Source: an uncultured Lachnospiraceae bacterium (lineage in GTDB: Bacteria > Bacillota > Clostridia > Lachnospirales > Lachnospiraceae). Taken from it: 6,658 bases of DNA. The notes under the pieces were generated by a model. It saw only the letters and a program-made list of their open reading frames with translations, ran no database searches and was not told the DNA's origin. Below, piece after piece: positions 5,436-6,658 of this stretch (its first letter is position 1; every line of letters starts with the position of its first letter). The position numbers and the translations under genes are program-made. The stretch covers positions 1 through 6,658 of the forward strand of contig CAKRJK010000078.1 in assembly GCA_934351705.1 (NCBI GenBank), written 5' to 3'.

Positions 5436-6658
5436 AGCATACCCCATTACTTTCTATTGCAACCTCTATCCCGTCACTCGCGATCTTGCGAAAGAATGCT
5501 TTTTGCACCGAGGTGTCTTTCAGGACAAAGCTGAAGGTAAAGACCAACGTGTCTTTGTAGGAACAGATTGTGCCTTTTAGATTCTGCCCTTTTGACATTG
5601 CCAGAAACGCGTGGAACTGCTCTACATACGGCTCGTATTCCTCCTGAAGCATGATGTTGCCGATATTTGTGATCGTGGTGGTGTTTGCCAGTGCAGCCGA
5701 TGTGTAAACGGAACGCATGGCGATATTTTTAAACACCAGCGGAACCGCCCTTGCGATCAGCATTTTCTCGTTGGACACGTTGTAGGAAAACAGTTCTTCC
5801 AAGTGTTCTTTGTTGATCTGCTGTTTTAAACTTTCTTTGATAATCTCTAGGACTTCCTCAAAAGTATAAATATTTTTTTCTGCCAAAAATTCCGCAGATA
5901 CCATCGTAAAAAAGTTCTTGGTTGTGACGGAATTGAAAAACGGCCGCAGATTGACCGGCACCGCTACCCGGATCGGTTTTTTGTTTGGCATTCCGTGAAG
6001 ATATTCCTGATAGACACTCCACACAAAGACTGCCACCAGATAGACGTTGATACTGACACCTTTCTCTTTACAGACCGCTTTTAGCTGCGGCAGATTGAGG
6101 TAACCGTGAATCACGCCAAATTCCGGGGATTTGTATTTTTCGCCCTTGAGCAGATATGCACGCTCTGTCTTATAGCCCTTTTTATGACTTTGCTTATAGT
6201 TTTTTAAAAAGCTGTCCTCTCTGTTTAGAGATGTCTCGCTGCTTAGGGAATCTCCCCCCACCTGACGGTTTAATTCGGGATGTGCAAGACGCAGATATTG
6301 ATATGTCAGCTCTTTTAAAAAATTGATGGCTCCCATTCCGTCTGTCAGAACATGGAATACTTCCAGATTGATCCTTCTATTATAATAAGTGACGCGGAAC
6401 AGATAGCTCCGGTTTTTGTTCTGTACGATATAGCGGCACGGGTAGGTTTCTTCTTTTATTACCTTCGGTGCTTTTTTGACGTTTTCCTCGAAGTAATACC
6501 AGAAAATTCCTCGCCGCAGTCTAACGTTGAACAGATCGAACTTCGGCAGTACGATGTTTAATGCTTCCTGTAAAATTTCCTGTTGTATCTCTTCTTTGAG
6601 CGTCACGCTGATCCGGTACACGTTTGACATCTGCTCTCCCGCGATGACTGGAAAAAGG
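5428..6658 (-). CDS. Condensation/acetyltransferase-fold acyltransferase (AATase/PapA-like), 5' end beyond window
   Basis: A member of the chloramphenicol acetyltransferase / condensation-domain superfamily, similar to proteins annotated as alcohol acetyltransferases or PapA/wax-synthase relatives. Such enzymes move an acyl group from a thioester to a hydroxyl or amine. Numbering from the Met at 6630, HVLTDG (93-98) is the HxxxDG active-site motif with His93 as catalytic base. VPVNLRPFF (224-232) and ITNIGNI (320-326) match conserved superfamily blocks. No membrane segment is seen. An ATG at 6630 has GGGAGAG upstream, but the frame stays open to the window edge, reading LFPVIAGEQ just before that Met. 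This continues the family's usual N-terminal block, recalled as 'NAAK-(I/L)(F/Y)P-V', so the true start probably lies outside the window. The stop overlaps the zinc-ribbon membrane protein gene by eight bases. Donor and acceptor are unknown; a role with the downstream esterase and phosphatase is inferred from order alone. Confidence 0.85.
   Translation of the reverse strand, partial: LFPVIAGEQMSNVYRISVTLKEEIQQEILQEALNIVLPKFDLFNVRLRRGIFWYYFEENVKKAPKVIKEETYPCRYIVQNKNRSYLFRVTYYNRRINLEVFHVLTDGMGAINFLKELTYQYLRLAHPELNRQVGGDSLSSETSLNREDSFLKNYKQSHKKGYKTERAYLLKGEKYKSPEFGVIHGYLNLPQLKAVCKEKGVSINVYLVAVFVWSVYQEYLHGMPNKKPIRVAVPVNLRPFFNSVTTKNFFTMVSAEFLAEKNIYTFEEVLEIIKESLKQQINKEHLEELFSYNVSNEKMLIARAVPLVFKNIAMRSVYTSAALANTTTITNIGNIMLQEEYEPYVEQFHAFLAMSKGQNLKGTICSYKDTLVFTFSFVLKDTSVQKAFFRKIASDGIEVAIESNGVCYE

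Overview
The window looks like a chromosomal segment from a member of the Clostridia, most likely Lachnospiraceae. This rests on strong AGGAGG-type ribosome binding sites, moderate base composition, close gene packing and family memberships (a DUF6320-like zinc-ribbon membrane protein, a clostridial condensation-like acyltransferase, a 'YPSSHT' PAP2 phosphatase). No marker gene fixes the genus. All seven genes read on the minus strand, so transcription runs from high to low coordinates. Both end genes are cut by the window edges.

In transcription order, 6658 to 4041 and on to 3112 is a tight four-gene cluster: a condensation-fold acyltransferase (5428-6658, 5' end outside the window), a six-helix membrane protein with an N-terminal zinc ribbon (4761-5435), a PAP2 membrane phosphatase (4058-4723) and a hormone-sensitive-lipase-type esterase (3112-4041). 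The first two overlap by 8 bases. The PAP2 stop codon lies against the esterase ribosome binding site. After an 87-base gap comes an exported, membrane-anchored NodB-type polysaccharide deacetylase (2305-3024).

A 74-base gap then carries a good sigma-A-like promoter. It drives a second unit: rarA (899-2230), a AAA+ ATPase of replication-fork maintenance, followed after 2 bases by a MocR/AspT-type PLP aminotransferase (1-896, 3' end outside the window).

The upstream cluster combines a predicted ester-forming enzyme, an ester-cleaving enzyme, a phosphatase and a membrane partner. This suggests modification of a lipid or envelope metabolite, but the substrate cannot be read from the sequence. 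The rarA-aminotransferase unit looks like ordinary core metabolism and maintenance. No rRNA, tRNA, CRISPR array, insertion sequence or convincing intrinsic terminator was seen. There is no gene-free stretch longer than 87 bases. Three start codons were moved from the longest-frame choice, because Shine-Dalgarno placement or homology favours another start.
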